Positions 26,526 through 34,197 of a stretch of DNA of 64,000 bases are shown here, piece by piece. The stretch is from Comamonas sp. NLF-1-9 (GTDB taxonomy: Bacteria > Pseudomonadota > Gammaproteobacteria > Burkholderiales > Burkholderiaceae_C). Below the pieces are notes generated by a model. It had not been told where the DNA came from. It saw nothing but the letters and a program-made list of their open reading frames with translations, and searched no databases. Positions within the stretch are counted from its first letter, which is position 1, and each line of letters starts with the position of its first letter. The translations under genes were made by a program, and so were the position numbers. Location of the stretch: assembly GCF_019195435.1 (NCBI RefSeq), contig NZ_CP078069.1, forward strand, positions 2,356,001 through 2,420,000. Direction: 5' to 3'.

Positions 26526-27791
26526 ATGTCCACCAGCCATACGCTTTTTCTGCCCTGCGCCGCCGGCGTCGAGGGTTTTCTTGCCAGCGAGGTGCAGGCC
26601 ATCACCGGCGCCGCCCGGGTGCAGGCGCAGCGCGCCGGCGTGCAGCTCAGCGCACCCTGGCCGGCGGTACTGCGCCTGAACCTGCACAGCCGCCTCGCGC
26701 AGCGCGTGCTGGTGCAGCTGGCCCACGCGCCCTACCGCAGCGAGGACGATGTCTACCAGCTGGCCGCCGGCGTGCGCTGGCAGGAGTGGTTCCAGCCGAG
26801 CCAGACTTTTCGCGTGGACGTGACGGCGCAGCGCAGCCCGCTCAAGAGCCTGAACTTTGCCGCGTTGCGCGTGAAGGACGCGGTCGCCGACCGCTTTCGC
26901 CAGCTCAGCGGCAGCCGCCCCAGCGTGGACACCCAGCGCCCGCAGGTGCGCATCCACCTGCACCTGAGCGAAACCCACGCCAGCGTCTCCATCGACACCT
27001 CGGGCGAGCCGCTGTTCAAGCGCGGCTGGCGCGAGGACAAGGGCGACGCGCCGCTGAAGGAAACGCTCGCCGCCGCCATGATCGCCGCCTGCGGCTGGAC
27101 GCCCGAGTCCGGCCTGCCGCTGTACGACCCCTGCTGCGGCAGCGGCACCATCGTGATCGAGGCCGCGCAAATTGCCTGCCGCATCGCGCCGGGGCTCAGG
27201 CGCCGCTTTGCCTTCGAGCAGTTGCTCACGCACCAGAGCGCAAGCTGGAAAGCTATCAAAGAAGAAGCTGCCAGCGCAGTACGGACAAACGCTGCGCCCG
27301 TTTTTGGCAGTGACATATCGCACCGCATGGTGGACTTTGCGCGGCGCAATGCCGAGCGCGCGGGCGTCGCGGCCGCCGTGCAGCTGCGCGGCGGGGATGC
27401 GCTCGAGCGCATGCCGCCCTGCGAAGAGCCCGGCGTGATGCTGCTCAACCCGCCCTACGGCGAGCGCATCGCCGCCGCCGGCGCCGCCGGCGTGAACAGC
27501 CGCGAGCGCAGCCTGGCCCCGCGCCCGGGCCGCGAAACCGCACAGACGCCGGGCGGCGACGGCGAGGACTTCTTTCGCCAGCTCGCCAGCCACTGGAAGC
27601 GCCACTACGCCGGCTGGCAGGCCTGGCTGCTCACGCCCGACCGCGAACTGCCCGGCGCGATGCGCCTGAAAGCCACGCGCCGCGTGCCGCTGTTCAACGG
27701 GCCCATCGAATGCCGCCTGCTGCGCTTTGACATGGTGGCGGGCAGCGCGCGCGGGCAGCGTCCGACAGGTAGCGAGGACACGGCGCCGTGA
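26526..27791 (+). CDS. RlmL-like 23S rRNA (guanine-N2)-methyltransferase, THUMP domain
   Basis: 421 residues. An N-terminal ferredoxin-like/THUMP RNA-binding part (about 1-160) includes HTLFLPCAAGVEGFLASEV. A class I SAM methyltransferase domain follows, with motif I LYDPCCGSGTIVIEAAQIA, acidic loop FGSDISHRMVDFARRNAERAG and catalytic NPPYGER. This corresponds to the N-terminal (RlmL, G2445) half of E. coli RlmKL, without the RlmK half. Codons near 27247-27308 resemble the dispersed repeat. It follows rpoN by 23 bp. Confidence 0.88.
   Translation: MSTSHTLFLPCAAGVEGFLASEVQAITGAARVQAQRAGVQLSAPWPAVLRLNLHSRLAQRVLVQLAHAPYRSEDDVYQLAAGVRWQEWFQPSQTFRVDVTAQRSPLKSLNFAALRVKDAVADRFRQLSGSRPSVDTQRPQVRIHLHLSETHASVSIDTSGEPLFKRGWREDKGDAPLKETLAAAMIAACGWTPESGLPLYDPCCGSGTIVIEAAQIACRIAPGLRRRFAFEQLLTHQSASWKAIKEEAASAVRTNAAPVFGSDISHRMVDFARRNAERAGVAAAVQLRGGDALERMPPCEEPGVMLLNPPYGERIAAAGAAGVNSRERSLAPRPGRETAQTPGGDGEDFFRQLASHWKRHYAGWQAWLLTPDRELPGAMRLKATRRVPLFNGPIECRLLRFDMVAGSARGQRPTGSEDTAP
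27247..27308 (+). repeat. Dispersed palindromic repeat, in frame inside the rlmL-like gene (copy e)
   Basis: Reads AAGCTATCAAAGAAGAAGCT, then GCCAGCGCAGTACGGACAAA, then CGCTGCGCCCGTTTTTGGC, encoding KAIKEEAASAVRTNAAPVFG. The layout (GCTATCAAA, AGCTGCCAGCGC, ACAAACGCTG, GTTTTTGGC) parallels the intergenic copies, and the segment is AT-richer than its surroundings. It falls in the variable loop between methylase motif I and the acidic loop, where length variation is tolerated. Chance resemblance to normal family sequence (a W-x-x-LK-x-EA pattern) cannot be excluded. Confidence 0.5.
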
Positions 27792-27832
27792 AGGCGTGGA
27801 GGCGCCCAATCTCTTGGAAGTTTGCGCGGGCC

Positions 27833-27887
27833 GTAGGAGCGGCTTCAGCCGCGAAGGCTGTTCGCGACTCAAGCCGCTCCCGCACAT
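27833..27887. repeat. REP-like GTAG hairpin element
   Basis: GTAGGAGCGGCTT opens an extended inverted repeat: GGAGCGGCTT (27836-27845) pairs perfectly with AAGCCGCTCC (27878-27887), and inside it CGCGA pairs with TCGCG. The GTAG head plus imperfect hairpin is the hallmark of REP sequences mobilised by RAYT-type (IS200-like) transposases in gammaproteobacteria. It lies in the 123-bp gap between the rlmL-like and DdpX-like genes. No RAYT gene is in the window. Confidence 0.7.
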
Positions 27888-27914
27888 TCGGATTTCATCG
27901 GATCGAGTTCACTG

Positions 27915-28661
27915 ATGCCTCACCTCTTTCGTTCCTCCATCGCCGCTGCCCTGCTGGCCGGTCTGCTCGGCGCCTGCGCGGCGCCTTCGGTCACCTCATC
28001 GGCAGATGCCGCATCGGCCGGCAATCTCGTCGCGCTGGCCCCCTTGGCGCCCACCGTGGTGCAGGACATGCGCTACTTCGGCCCGCACAACTTCGTCGGC
28101 CGCCCCATCGCCGGCTACGAGGCGCCGCAATGCTGGCTCAGCCAAGCGGCCGCGCAGGCGCTCGCCCGGGTGCAGCAAGACTTGGCGCCGCACGGCCTGG
28201 GTCTGAAGGTGTTCGACTGCTACCGCCCGCAGCAGGCCGTCGATGATTTCGTGCGCTGGGGCGCAGATTTGGCGGACCAGCGCACCAAGGCCGAGTACTA
28301 CCCGCGCGTGCCCAAGTCGGAATTGTTTGCGCGCGGCTACATCGCCGAAAAATCCGGCCACAGCCGCGCGAGCACCGCCGACTTGACCCTCATCGTGCAC
28401 GACGCAGCGCGCGCCGCCCGCATGCTGCAGGGGCCGCTCGCAGCGGGGCACGAGGTCGACATGGGCTCGCCCTTTGATTTGTTCGACGAGCAATCGCACA
28501 CCGAATACGCGGGCCTGAGCGCGCCGGTGCGCCACAACCGCCTGTGGCTGCGCGCGCTGATGCAGCAGCACGGCTGGCGCAACCTGCCCGAGGAGTGGTG
28601 GCACTACACGCTGGTGAACGAGCCTTGGCCAGAGCGCTACTTCAACGTGCCGGTACGCTGA
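27915..28661 (+). CDS. D-alanyl-D-alanine dipeptidase, VanX/DdpX-like lipoprotein
   Basis: 248 residues, exported with lipobox LLGAC (Cys21). It fits peptidase family M15D: VVQDMRYFGPHNFVGRPIAGYEA, FDCYRPQQAV, the zinc motif SxHxxxxxxD as SGHSRASTADLTL, and the catalytic Glu/zinc His in PEEWWHYTL. The family Gly after SR (SRHSRGS) reads Ala here, but all predicted zinc ligands (His, Asp, His) are kept. It probably releases D-Ala for recycling during wall turnover rather than giving glycopeptide resistance; no vanH/vanA neighbours are present. Confidence 0.88.
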   Translation: MPHLFRSSIAAALLAGLLGACAAPSVTSSADAASAGNLVALAPLAPTVVQDMRYFGPHNFVGRPIAGYEAPQCWLSQAAAQALARVQQDLAPHGLGLKVFDCYRPQQAVDDFVRWGADLADQRTKAEYYPRVPKSELFARGYIAEKSGHSRASTADLTLIVHDAARAARMLQGPLAAGHEVDMGSPFDLFDEQSHTEYAGLSAPVRHNRLWLRALMQQHGWRNLPEEWWHYTLVNEPWPERYFNVPVR

Positions 28662-28685
28662 GCCAGTTTGCAATGGCAGCAGCGG

Positions 28686-29081
28686 CTACACACTGGCCTG
28701 CCACGGCCCCTGCACGAACTGCGCCTCGTCCGCCCCCGGCCACGGCGGCAGGGTGACGGCGACGGCGCTCAGGGGTGCATCAGGCGCGGCGCGAAACTGA
28801 AAGCGCGTGCCCACGGGAATCGACAGGCACAGGCCGGGTTGCAGTTGCAGCACTTCTTCGCGCCCGGCCTGGCTGCGCCACATCTGCCCGCGCCCTTCAA
28901 GCACGTACCACAGCTCTTGCACGCTGCGGTGCACCACCGCCTTGGCCACCGCGCCCGCGGGCAGACGAAAGTGCGCCATCGATCCTTGCCCTTCGAAGGC
29001 GAGCAGGATGCGCACCTCGGAGCCGTCGGGCGCGAGCACGTCGGGTTCTTCGGGCAGGCGGCGATCGGCGAAGTCGGTCAT
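28686..29081 (-). CDS. Cupin-domain protein
   Basis: 131 residues forming a single small beta-barrel cupin: VRILLAFEGQGSMAHFRLPA, then VVHRSVQELWYVLEGRGQMW (motif 1, His and Glu present), then LQPGLCLSIPVGTRFQFRA (motif 2). The fold fits a sugar-isomerase-like or metal-dependent dioxygenase cupin; substrate unknown. Start chosen at ATG 29081 (MTDFADRRL). It lies on the opposite strand to DdpX with a 24-bp convergent gap and precedes the S33-type hydrolase in orientation. Confidence 0.8.
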   Translation of the reverse strand: MTDFADRRLPEEPDVLAPDGSEVRILLAFEGQGSMAHFRLPAGAVAKAVVHRSVQELWYVLEGRGQMWRSQAGREEVLQLQPGLCLSIPVGTRFQFRAAPDAPLSAVAVTLPPWPGADEAQFVQGPWQASV

Positions 29082-29154
29082 GGCGTGGCAAGGCGGCGGG
29101 GGCTGGCATGCATGGGGTGTTCTCGGCGCCCGGAAAGGCACTGGCGCAGGCCGG

Positions 29155-30945
29155 TCAGCTGCGCGGGCGCGCCGACTGGATGCGGTCCTTGTAGAAGTCC
29201 AGCCAGGCATCGGCCTTTTGTGCATCGAGGTAGTTGGAAGCCGGGGCAGCGCCGGATTTCTGCGACCCCTGCACGCTCTTTTCGTCCTCGGGCAGCGGGT
29301 GGGCCTGGCATTGCAGCTCCCGCTGCATCAAGGGTTCACCCAGCAGATAGCCCGTGACCGCGCCATCGAGGCACTGGTCCTTGTAGGGGTACAGGCCGTG
29401 GGTGTATTCGCCGGGCACGTACACGCGCTGCGCCGCCGGCAGCTTGGCAAAGAACTGGTCCGCCCCAAAGGACGGGGTAGCCCCGTCGGCAGGTGTGGCG
29501 ATGTCGTATTGCGACTGCACCATCAGCACGTTCGCGCCCCGCATGGCGGCGATCGGCGGTTTGCGCACGCTGGGGCCGCCCCAGCTCAGGCAGGGGTTGG
29601 ACATGCGCACGCCGAAGGACAGGGGGAATTGCCGGGCCACAGCCCAGGTTTGCCTGTCCCATGCGGCGCGGTCGCCGATGCTGACGTCGTCGTTGCACGT
29701 CACCGCCCAGTAGATGTCGGTTTCACTGAAACTCTCCACCTCGGGATCGAGCCACGTCTTGGCATAGGTTTCGAACATGTCCAGCGCCAGCATGCGCACT
29801 TCAGGATGCTCAGGGGTGTAGTGATGGGCCCGCACCGCCTGTTTCAGCGTCTCGGCACTGGCGTCGGGTGCGGCCGCAGCCAATACCTCGGCCATGCCTT
29901 GCGCTGCGGCAAAGGCATGCAAAGAGGCGTCCGCAAACCTGCTGGAGTAGGCCAGTTTCGTCAACTTTTCCGTGACCACGCCCTGCAAGCGCGGGGGCCA
30001 TTGCATCCACGTGGCGACCATGGCCTGGGGATCGGCGCCCAGCCTGAAGACATCGTCATGGCGCGCCGCATAGGGCAGCAAGACCTGCTTGTACACGCGA
30101 TCGACCGCGATCACGGTGGCGTCGTTGGACTCTTCCATCGGGCTGCCAAAGTCCATCGAACTGTCCAGCACCATGCGTCCCACGCGCTCGGGGTAGAGGC
30201 TGGCGTACCAGGCGCCCAGCCAGGTGCCGTAGGAATAGCCGATGAAGTTGAGCTTGTCGTCGCCCAGCAGATGGCGCATCAAATCCATGTCGCGCGCCGT
30301 GGCGTCGGTGTTGATGTAGGGCGTGAGCGGGTTGCGCGCGCAGGCACGCGCCAGCAGTTCATCGTTGTAGCGGTTGTCGGCCAGGGTGGCATCGCTCAGA
30401 TCGGCATAGGCCGTGCTGTGGCTGCGCGAAAATTCATTGCTGGCGCATTGCAGCCGGGTGCTGGCGCCCACGCCGCGCGGCGAAAAGCCGACCATGTCGT
30501 AGGTATCGAGCAGACGCAGTTGCCGCGCGCCCAGGGGGCTGTCCGGATTGCTTTGCGCAAACGCACCGCGCAGCACGAAGGGCATGTTCAGACCATCGCC
30601 GCCGGGGCCGCCGGGGTTGAACAGCAGCGAACCGCGACGCTGCGCCGCATCGGCGCTGCGCACGCGCAGCAGCGCCACGGAGACATCGCCCTTTTGCGGT
30701 GCGCCCCAGTCCATGGGCGCGCGCATCCAGGCGCATTGCAGGCGATCACCCAGCTCTTGCCACATGAGCGCGGCGCCGGCCGGCATGTCGGTGCCCAGAA
30801 TGGTGGTATCGCAGGCCTGCCAGTCCAGCACCTGCGCGCGGTAGCTGGCCAGGGGGTCGGGCGGCGCATCGTCACCCCCGCCACAGGCGGCGACGAGGGC
30901 GCTCAGGGCGCAGGCGGCAGCAAGGCGAAGGGAAAACGGTTGCAT
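29155..30945 (-). CDS. Alpha/beta-hydrolase lipoprotein, tripeptidyl-aminopeptidase (S33/TAP) type
   Basis: 596 residues with lipobox LVAAC (Cys21) and a GGGDD spacer. The alpha/beta hydrolase core has an oxyanion-type NPGGPGG (110-116), DMVGFSPRGVGAS and nucleophile elbow GYSYGTW with Ser238. A C-terminal TAP-like domain holds SQYDIATPADGA (Asp region) and GEYTHGLYP (His region). Actinobacterial relatives remove tripeptides from protein N-termini; here a surface-bound peptidase or esterase is likely, substrate unknown. Start at ATG 30945 directly begins the signal peptide. Confidence 0.85.
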   Translation of the reverse strand: MQPFSLRLAAACALSALVAACGGGDDAPPDPLASYRAQVLDWQACDTTILGTDMPAGAALMWQELGDRLQCAWMRAPMDWGAPQKGDVSVALLRVRSADAAQRRGSLLFNPGGPGGDGLNMPFVLRGAFAQSNPDSPLGARQLRLLDTYDMVGFSPRGVGASTRLQCASNEFSRSHSTAYADLSDATLADNRYNDELLARACARNPLTPYINTDATARDMDLMRHLLGDDKLNFIGYSYGTWLGAWYASLYPERVGRMVLDSSMDFGSPMEESNDATVIAVDRVYKQVLLPYAARHDDVFRLGADPQAMVATWMQWPPRLQGVVTEKLTKLAYSSRFADASLHAFAAAQGMAEVLAAAAPDASAETLKQAVRAHHYTPEHPEVRMLALDMFETYAKTWLDPEVESFSETDIYWAVTCNDDVSIGDRAAWDRQTWAVARQFPLSFGVRMSNPCLSWGGPSVRKPPIAAMRGANVLMVQSQYDIATPADGATPSFGADQFFAKLPAAQRVYVPGEYTHGLYPYKDQCLDGAVTGYLLGEPLMQRELQCQAHPLPEDEKSVQGSQKSGAAPASNYLDAQKADAWLDFYKDRIQSARPRS

Positions 30946-30989
30946 GTCAAACCTCGTGACGAGAGAACGCCGAAGTAGCATACCGTTTC

Positions 30990-31433
30990 ATGCTTGCTCC
31001 CAGCGCAAAACCCGCCGTCCTGGTGCTCGATACCCACATCGTGCTCGATCTCTTCGCTTTTGAAGACGCGCGCGCGGCCGCCTTGCACGCATGGCTGCGC
31101 GAACCCGGCGTGCGCTGGCTGGCGACCGCCGCCATGCGCGAAGAGCTGGCGCGGGTGCTGCACTACCCGGCGATGGCCAGCAACTTGCAGCAACGCGAGC
31201 GCACGGCGGATGCGGTGCTGGCGCGCTTCGACGCACACGCCACGCGGGTCGAGACGGCGCCTGCGGTGCGCTGGCGCTGCCGCGACGCCGACGACCAGAA
31301 GTTCATCGACCTGGCGGTACAACGGCGCGCGCTGCTGCTGTCGCGGGACAAGGAGGTGCTGCGGCTGAAGAAACGCCTCGCGGCGCTGGGCGTGTGCATT
31401 CAGGCAGATTTTGAGCAGACTTCAAAACAATAG
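30990..31433 (+). CDS. PIN-domain protein (COG1569-like putative toxin)
   Basis: 147 residues with PIN nuclease landmarks: VLVLDTHIVLDLF (first acidic residue, about 14-16), a conserved Glu in AAMREELARVL, and CRDADDQKFIDLAV (second acidic cluster, about 97-110), ending near ALLLSRDKEVLRL. This is the COG1569 putative-toxin-like subgroup of PIN proteins. No antitoxin-sized gene is adjacent, so a classic toxin-antitoxin pair is not shown; it may be solitary or metabolic. The final codons and stop lie within a copy of the dispersed repeat, so the native C-terminus may have been altered. Confidence 0.82.
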   Translation: MLAPSAKPAVLVLDTHIVLDLFAFEDARAAALHAWLREPGVRWLATAAMREELARVLHYPAMASNLQQRERTADAVLARFDAHATRVETAPAVRWRCRDADDQKFIDLAVQRRALLLSRDKEVLRLKKRLAALGVCIQADFEQTSKQ

Positions 31434-31472
31434 CTGTCCGCGCTTTCCAGACAAGGTCTGGAGGCCAATTTG
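31420..31472 (+). repeat. Dispersed palindromic repeat (copy f), supplies the PIN gene stop
   Basis: Reads ACAATAGCTGTCCGCGCTTT, then CCAGACAAGGTCTGG, then AGGCCAATTTGATAC. The head AATAGCTG, the GGAGGCC-AATTTG tail and the central hairpin TCCAGAC-aag-GTCTGGA are clear. The TAG of ATAGCTG is the stop codon of the PIN gene. Confidence 0.8.
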
Positions 31473-31541
31473 ATACATATTTCACCATCGCCCGGCCAAA
31501 CCCTCTACCATCGCGCGACCCTGACATGCAAGGAGACAACA

Positions 31542-32831
31542 ATGGGGTTTTTCAGCTGGAGAGCAGTGCCGACCGAGGTGCTGGCGGGCGGCGGCGTGGT
31601 CGGCCCCGACGAGCGCCTGCCGTGGCGGGAAACCGGCCTGATGGGCATACAGCACGTGATTGCCATGTTCGGCTCCACGGTGCTCGCGCCCATCCTCATG
31701 GGGTTCGATCCGAATCTGGCGGTGTTCATGAGCGGCATAGGCACGCTGATCTTCTTCCTCGTCACGGGCGGCAAGGTGCCGAGCTACCTGGGCTCGTCGT
31801 TCGCCTTCATCGGCGTGGTGATCGCCGCTACGGGCTATGCCGGCAAGGGGCTGAACGCCAACATCGACGTGGCGCTGGGCGGCATCATCGCTTGCGGCGC
31901 GGTCTACGTGCTGATCGGCCTCGTCGTGCATGCAATAGGCACGGGGTGGATAGAGCGCTTCATGCCGCCGGTCGTGACCGGCACGGTGGTGGCGGTCATC
32001 GGCCTGAACCTGGCGGGCATCCCGGTCAAGAACATGGCGGCCAACAATTTCGAGAGCTGGATGCAGGCGCTCACCTTCCTGTGCGTCGCCGCCGTGGCGG
32101 TGTTCACCCGGGGCATGGTGCAGCGCCTGTTGATCGTCGTCGGCCTCTTGATCGCCACGGTGCTCTACGCGCTGCTGACCAACGGCATGGGGCTGGGCAA
32201 ACCGTTTGATGTCTCCGGCATCGCGGCCGCGCCCTGGCTCGGCATGCCGCAGTTTCATGCGCCGGTGTTCAACAGCGCGGCGATGGTCTTGATCGTGCCG
32301 GTCGTGATCATCCTGGTGGCGGAAAACCTTGGGCACCTGAAGGCGGTCACGGCCATGACCGGCAAGGACCTGGACCCTTACCTGGGCCGCGCCTTCATCG
32401 GCGACGGCCTGGCCACCATGGTCAGCGCCGGCGGCGGCGGCACGGGCGTGACCACTTATGCCGAGAACATCGGCGTGATGGCAGCCACGCGCATCTATTC
32501 CACCGCGGTGTTTCTCGTCGCCGCGCTGATCGCGCTGCTACTGGGCTTCAGCCCCAAGTTCGGCGCGCTGATCCAGGCGATTCCGCTGCCGGTGATGGGC
32601 GGCGTGTCCATCGTCGTCTTCGGCCTGATCGCGATCACCGGCGCCAAGATCTGGGTAGACAACAAGGTGGATTTTTCGCAGCCGAGCAACCTCATCGTGG
32701 CCGCGATTCCGCTGGTGCTGGGCACGGGAGAGTTCACGCTCAAGTTCGGCGACTTCGCGCTCGGCGGCATAGGCACCGCAACCTTTGGCGCGATCTTGCT
32801 CAACGCACTGCTCAAGCCGCGCAAGAGCTGA
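31542..32831 (+). CDS. Uracil/pyrimidine permease, NCS2 (UraA/RutG-like)
   Basis: 429-residue inner-membrane nucleobase:cation symporter with about 12-14 hydrophobic segments. NCS2 hallmarks are GIQHVIAMFGSTVLAPILMG near residue 30, the substrate-binding AENLGHLKAV (about 265-275) and GGGGTGVTTYAENIGVMAAT (about 305-325), then PLPVMGG. These favour uracil-type rather than purine substrates. AAGGAG sits 8 bp before ATG 31542. No pyr attenuator or riboswitch was recognised in the 108-bp leader, which contains repeat copy f. Confidence 0.9.
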   Translation: MGFFSWRAVPTEVLAGGGVVGPDERLPWRETGLMGIQHVIAMFGSTVLAPILMGFDPNLAVFMSGIGTLIFFLVTGGKVPSYLGSSFAFIGVVIAATGYAGKGLNANIDVALGGIIACGAVYVLIGLVVHAIGTGWIERFMPPVVTGTVVAVIGLNLAGIPVKNMAANNFESWMQALTFLCVAAVAVFTRGMVQRLLIVVGLLIATVLYALLTNGMGLGKPFDVSGIAAAPWLGMPQFHAPVFNSAAMVLIVPVVIILVAENLGHLKAVTAMTGKDLDPYLGRAFIGDGLATMVSAGGGGTGVTTYAENIGVMAATRIYSTAVFLVAALIALLLGFSPKFGALIQAIPLPVMGGVSIVVFGLIAITGAKIWVDNKVDFSQPSNLIVAAIPLVLGTGEFTLKFGDFALGGIGTATFGAILLNALLKPRKS

Positions 32832-32843
32832 GCGTCAGATCGA

Positions 32844-33368
32844 TCACGTCCCCCGCATATCGGGCGGCTGCCGGGCATGTCGGGCGGCGGATTGCGCCTC
32901 AATGGCCTCCAGCGCACGTTCGATCACCGCGCGATCCGCCTGATCCTTGTCGCGCATCGTTTGCTTGGTCAGCAAGAGCCCTTCAAGGCTGATCGTGCGG
33001 ATGCAAACGCCATCGACATCGATCAACTGGGTGTACTTTTTCAATGACTCAAAGGTCTGCCCATTGGCGTTGAGCATGATGTCCACAATGATTTCGTCAC
33101 CCACGCGGATGTTTTCGCCTTCAGGGAACCAGTCGGGGTCAATGTCTTTCGCCGCCTGTTCCGGCAAAACCATCAGGGCGGCCTTCATCCGCCGCCCGGC
33201 ATCGACGGTTTGCTCCACCATCAGATCAATATCCGTCGTGGCGCGCTGGTAGCCATGGGCAGCCAGCGCGTACCCACCGATCAGCAGATAGTCAACGCCA
33301 TGGGCGTCAAGGGACAGGGCCAGCTTCTTGAGGTCTTGCAGCGTTGCAGGACGAGCAAATTCAGCCAC
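32844..33368 (-). CDS. Nucleotidyltransferase-fold protein (MNT/AbiEii-like)
   Basis: 174 residues with a minimal polymerase-beta-type nucleotidyltransferase fold: LLIGGYALAAHGYQRATTDIDLMVE supplies the Gly motif (31-32) and the D46-x-D48 metal dyad, and IVDIML supplies the third acidic residue. Start taken as GTG 33368, which overlaps the stop of the upstream 76-aa gene, so the two are translationally coupled. Such pairs occur as toxin-antitoxin-like or RNA-modifying modules; whether this one is toxic is not shown. Ends about 13 bp from the convergent permease stop. Confidence 0.8.
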   Translation of the reverse strand: MAEFARPATLQDLKKLALSLDAHGVDYLLIGGYALAAHGYQRATTDIDLMVEQTVDAGRRMKAALMVLPEQAAKDIDPDWFPEGENIRVGDEIIVDIMLNANGQTFESLKKYTQLIDVDGVCIRTISLEGLLLTKQTMRDKDQADRAVIERALEAIEAQSAARHARQPPDMRGT

Positions 33369-33591
33369 CGGCGCGCTCCCTGGCCAGCTTGGCCATGCCC
33401 AGGGCCAGGCAAGCGGCCTGGTGCGCGTTGGCTTGCGCGTGCGATCGGTATCGAAACACGCCCTTGGGGAAAAATACGCGCCCGCCGGTGAACCCGGCAA
33501 GATCCTCGGCAAACGCCATGCTCAACGCCAGCGCATCGCCGCTGGGCGCGGGCCCGACCCTGGGTTCGATTCTCTTTCCCACTTGCTTCAT
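33361..33591 (-). CDS. Small conserved protein coupled to the nucleotidyltransferase
   Basis: 76 residues. The C-terminal part GGRVFFPKGVFRYRSHAQANAHQ resembles the PKGVYRYxSHEEANxxW pattern I recall in short proteins encoded directly before predicted nucleotidyltransferases. ATG 33591 follows GGAGG at good spacing; ATG 33603 is an alternative. Its stop overlaps the GTG of the downstream gene. Function unknown; the arrangement suggests an antitoxin-like or regulatory partner (inference). Confidence 0.65.
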   Translation of the reverse strand: MKQVGKRIEPRVGPAPSGDALALSMAFAEDLAGFTGGRVFFPKGVFRYRSHAQANAHQAACLALGMAKLARERAGG

Positions 33592-33724
33592 TCCTGCCTC
33601 CATCCCGGCAAAGCCAGGATCGCTTGCGCTGCAGCGCAATCGTATTGTGGCGGCTCGCCTCGCCCTGGCAAACGCCTGCGCTACCATCCTCGCTGCTCGC
33701 TTTCCTGACACCTTGCCCGACACC

Positions 33725-34147
33725 ATGCCGATCTGGAAAAAACCCGTCTCGCTGGAAGGCATCACCGCCTCGCACCACAACACCGCGATCTCGCACCTGG
33801 GCATTGAATTCCTGGAGATCGGCAACGACTTCCTGCGCGCGCGCGTGCCGGTGGACGAGCGCACGCGCCAGCCCTTCGGCCTGTTGCACGGCGGCGTGAG
33901 CGTGGTGCTGGCCGAAACCCTGGGCTCGTCCGGCGCCTACTACGCCAGCCCCGAGGGCCACCGCGCGGTCGGCCTGGAGATCAACGCCAACCACTTGCGC
34001 GCTGCTACCAGCGGCTGGGTCACGGGCACGGCACGCCCCGTGCACATCGGGCGCAGCACGCAGGTCTGGCAGATCGAGATGGTGAACGACGCGGGCGAGA
34101 TGACTTGCATCTCGCGCATCACCATGGCGGTGCTGGCTCCCAGGTGA
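33725..34147 (+). CDS. Hotdog-fold thioesterase (PaaI/YdiI-like)
   Basis: 140 residues with the 4HBT/hotdog signature: SHLGIEFLEIGNDFLRARVP, then RQPFGLLHGGVSVVLAETLGSSGA (catalytic Glu in the LHGG...E helix), AVGLEINANHLRAA and a terminal CISRITMAVLAPR. This matches YdiI/YbdB-type acyl-CoA thioesterases acting on hydroxybenzoyl/aryl or phenylacetyl-CoA thioesters. Start chosen at ATG 33725, where the family N-terminus begins. Its stop abuts a dispersed repeat copy. Confidence 0.9.
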   Translation: MPIWKKPVSLEGITASHHNTAISHLGIEFLEIGNDFLRARVPVDERTRQPFGLLHGGVSVVLAETLGSSGAYYASPEGHRAVGLEINANHLRAATSGWVTGTARPVHIGRSTQVWQIEMVNDAGEMTCISRITMAVLAPR

Positions 34148-34197
34148 AATACGCCGCTAACGCTTGTCCTGTAAGCGCCGATAGCTATATTTGTTAA
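34146..34197. repeat. Dispersed palindromic repeat (copy g)
   Basis: The bottom strand reads ACAAATATAGCTATCGGCGC, then TTACAGGACAAGCG, then TTAGCGGCGTATTTCAC. Head TATAGCT, arms GCGCTTAC / ACAAGCGTTAG and an ATTTC tail fit the family. It fills the gap between the convergent thioesterase and PduO genes and contributes both stop codons' context. Confidence 0.78.

Noticed and set aside
30990..31433. Calling the PIN gene part of a complete toxin-antitoxin pair
   Set aside because: No small upstream or downstream antitoxin frame was found; the neighbours are a lipoprotein hydrolase and a permease.
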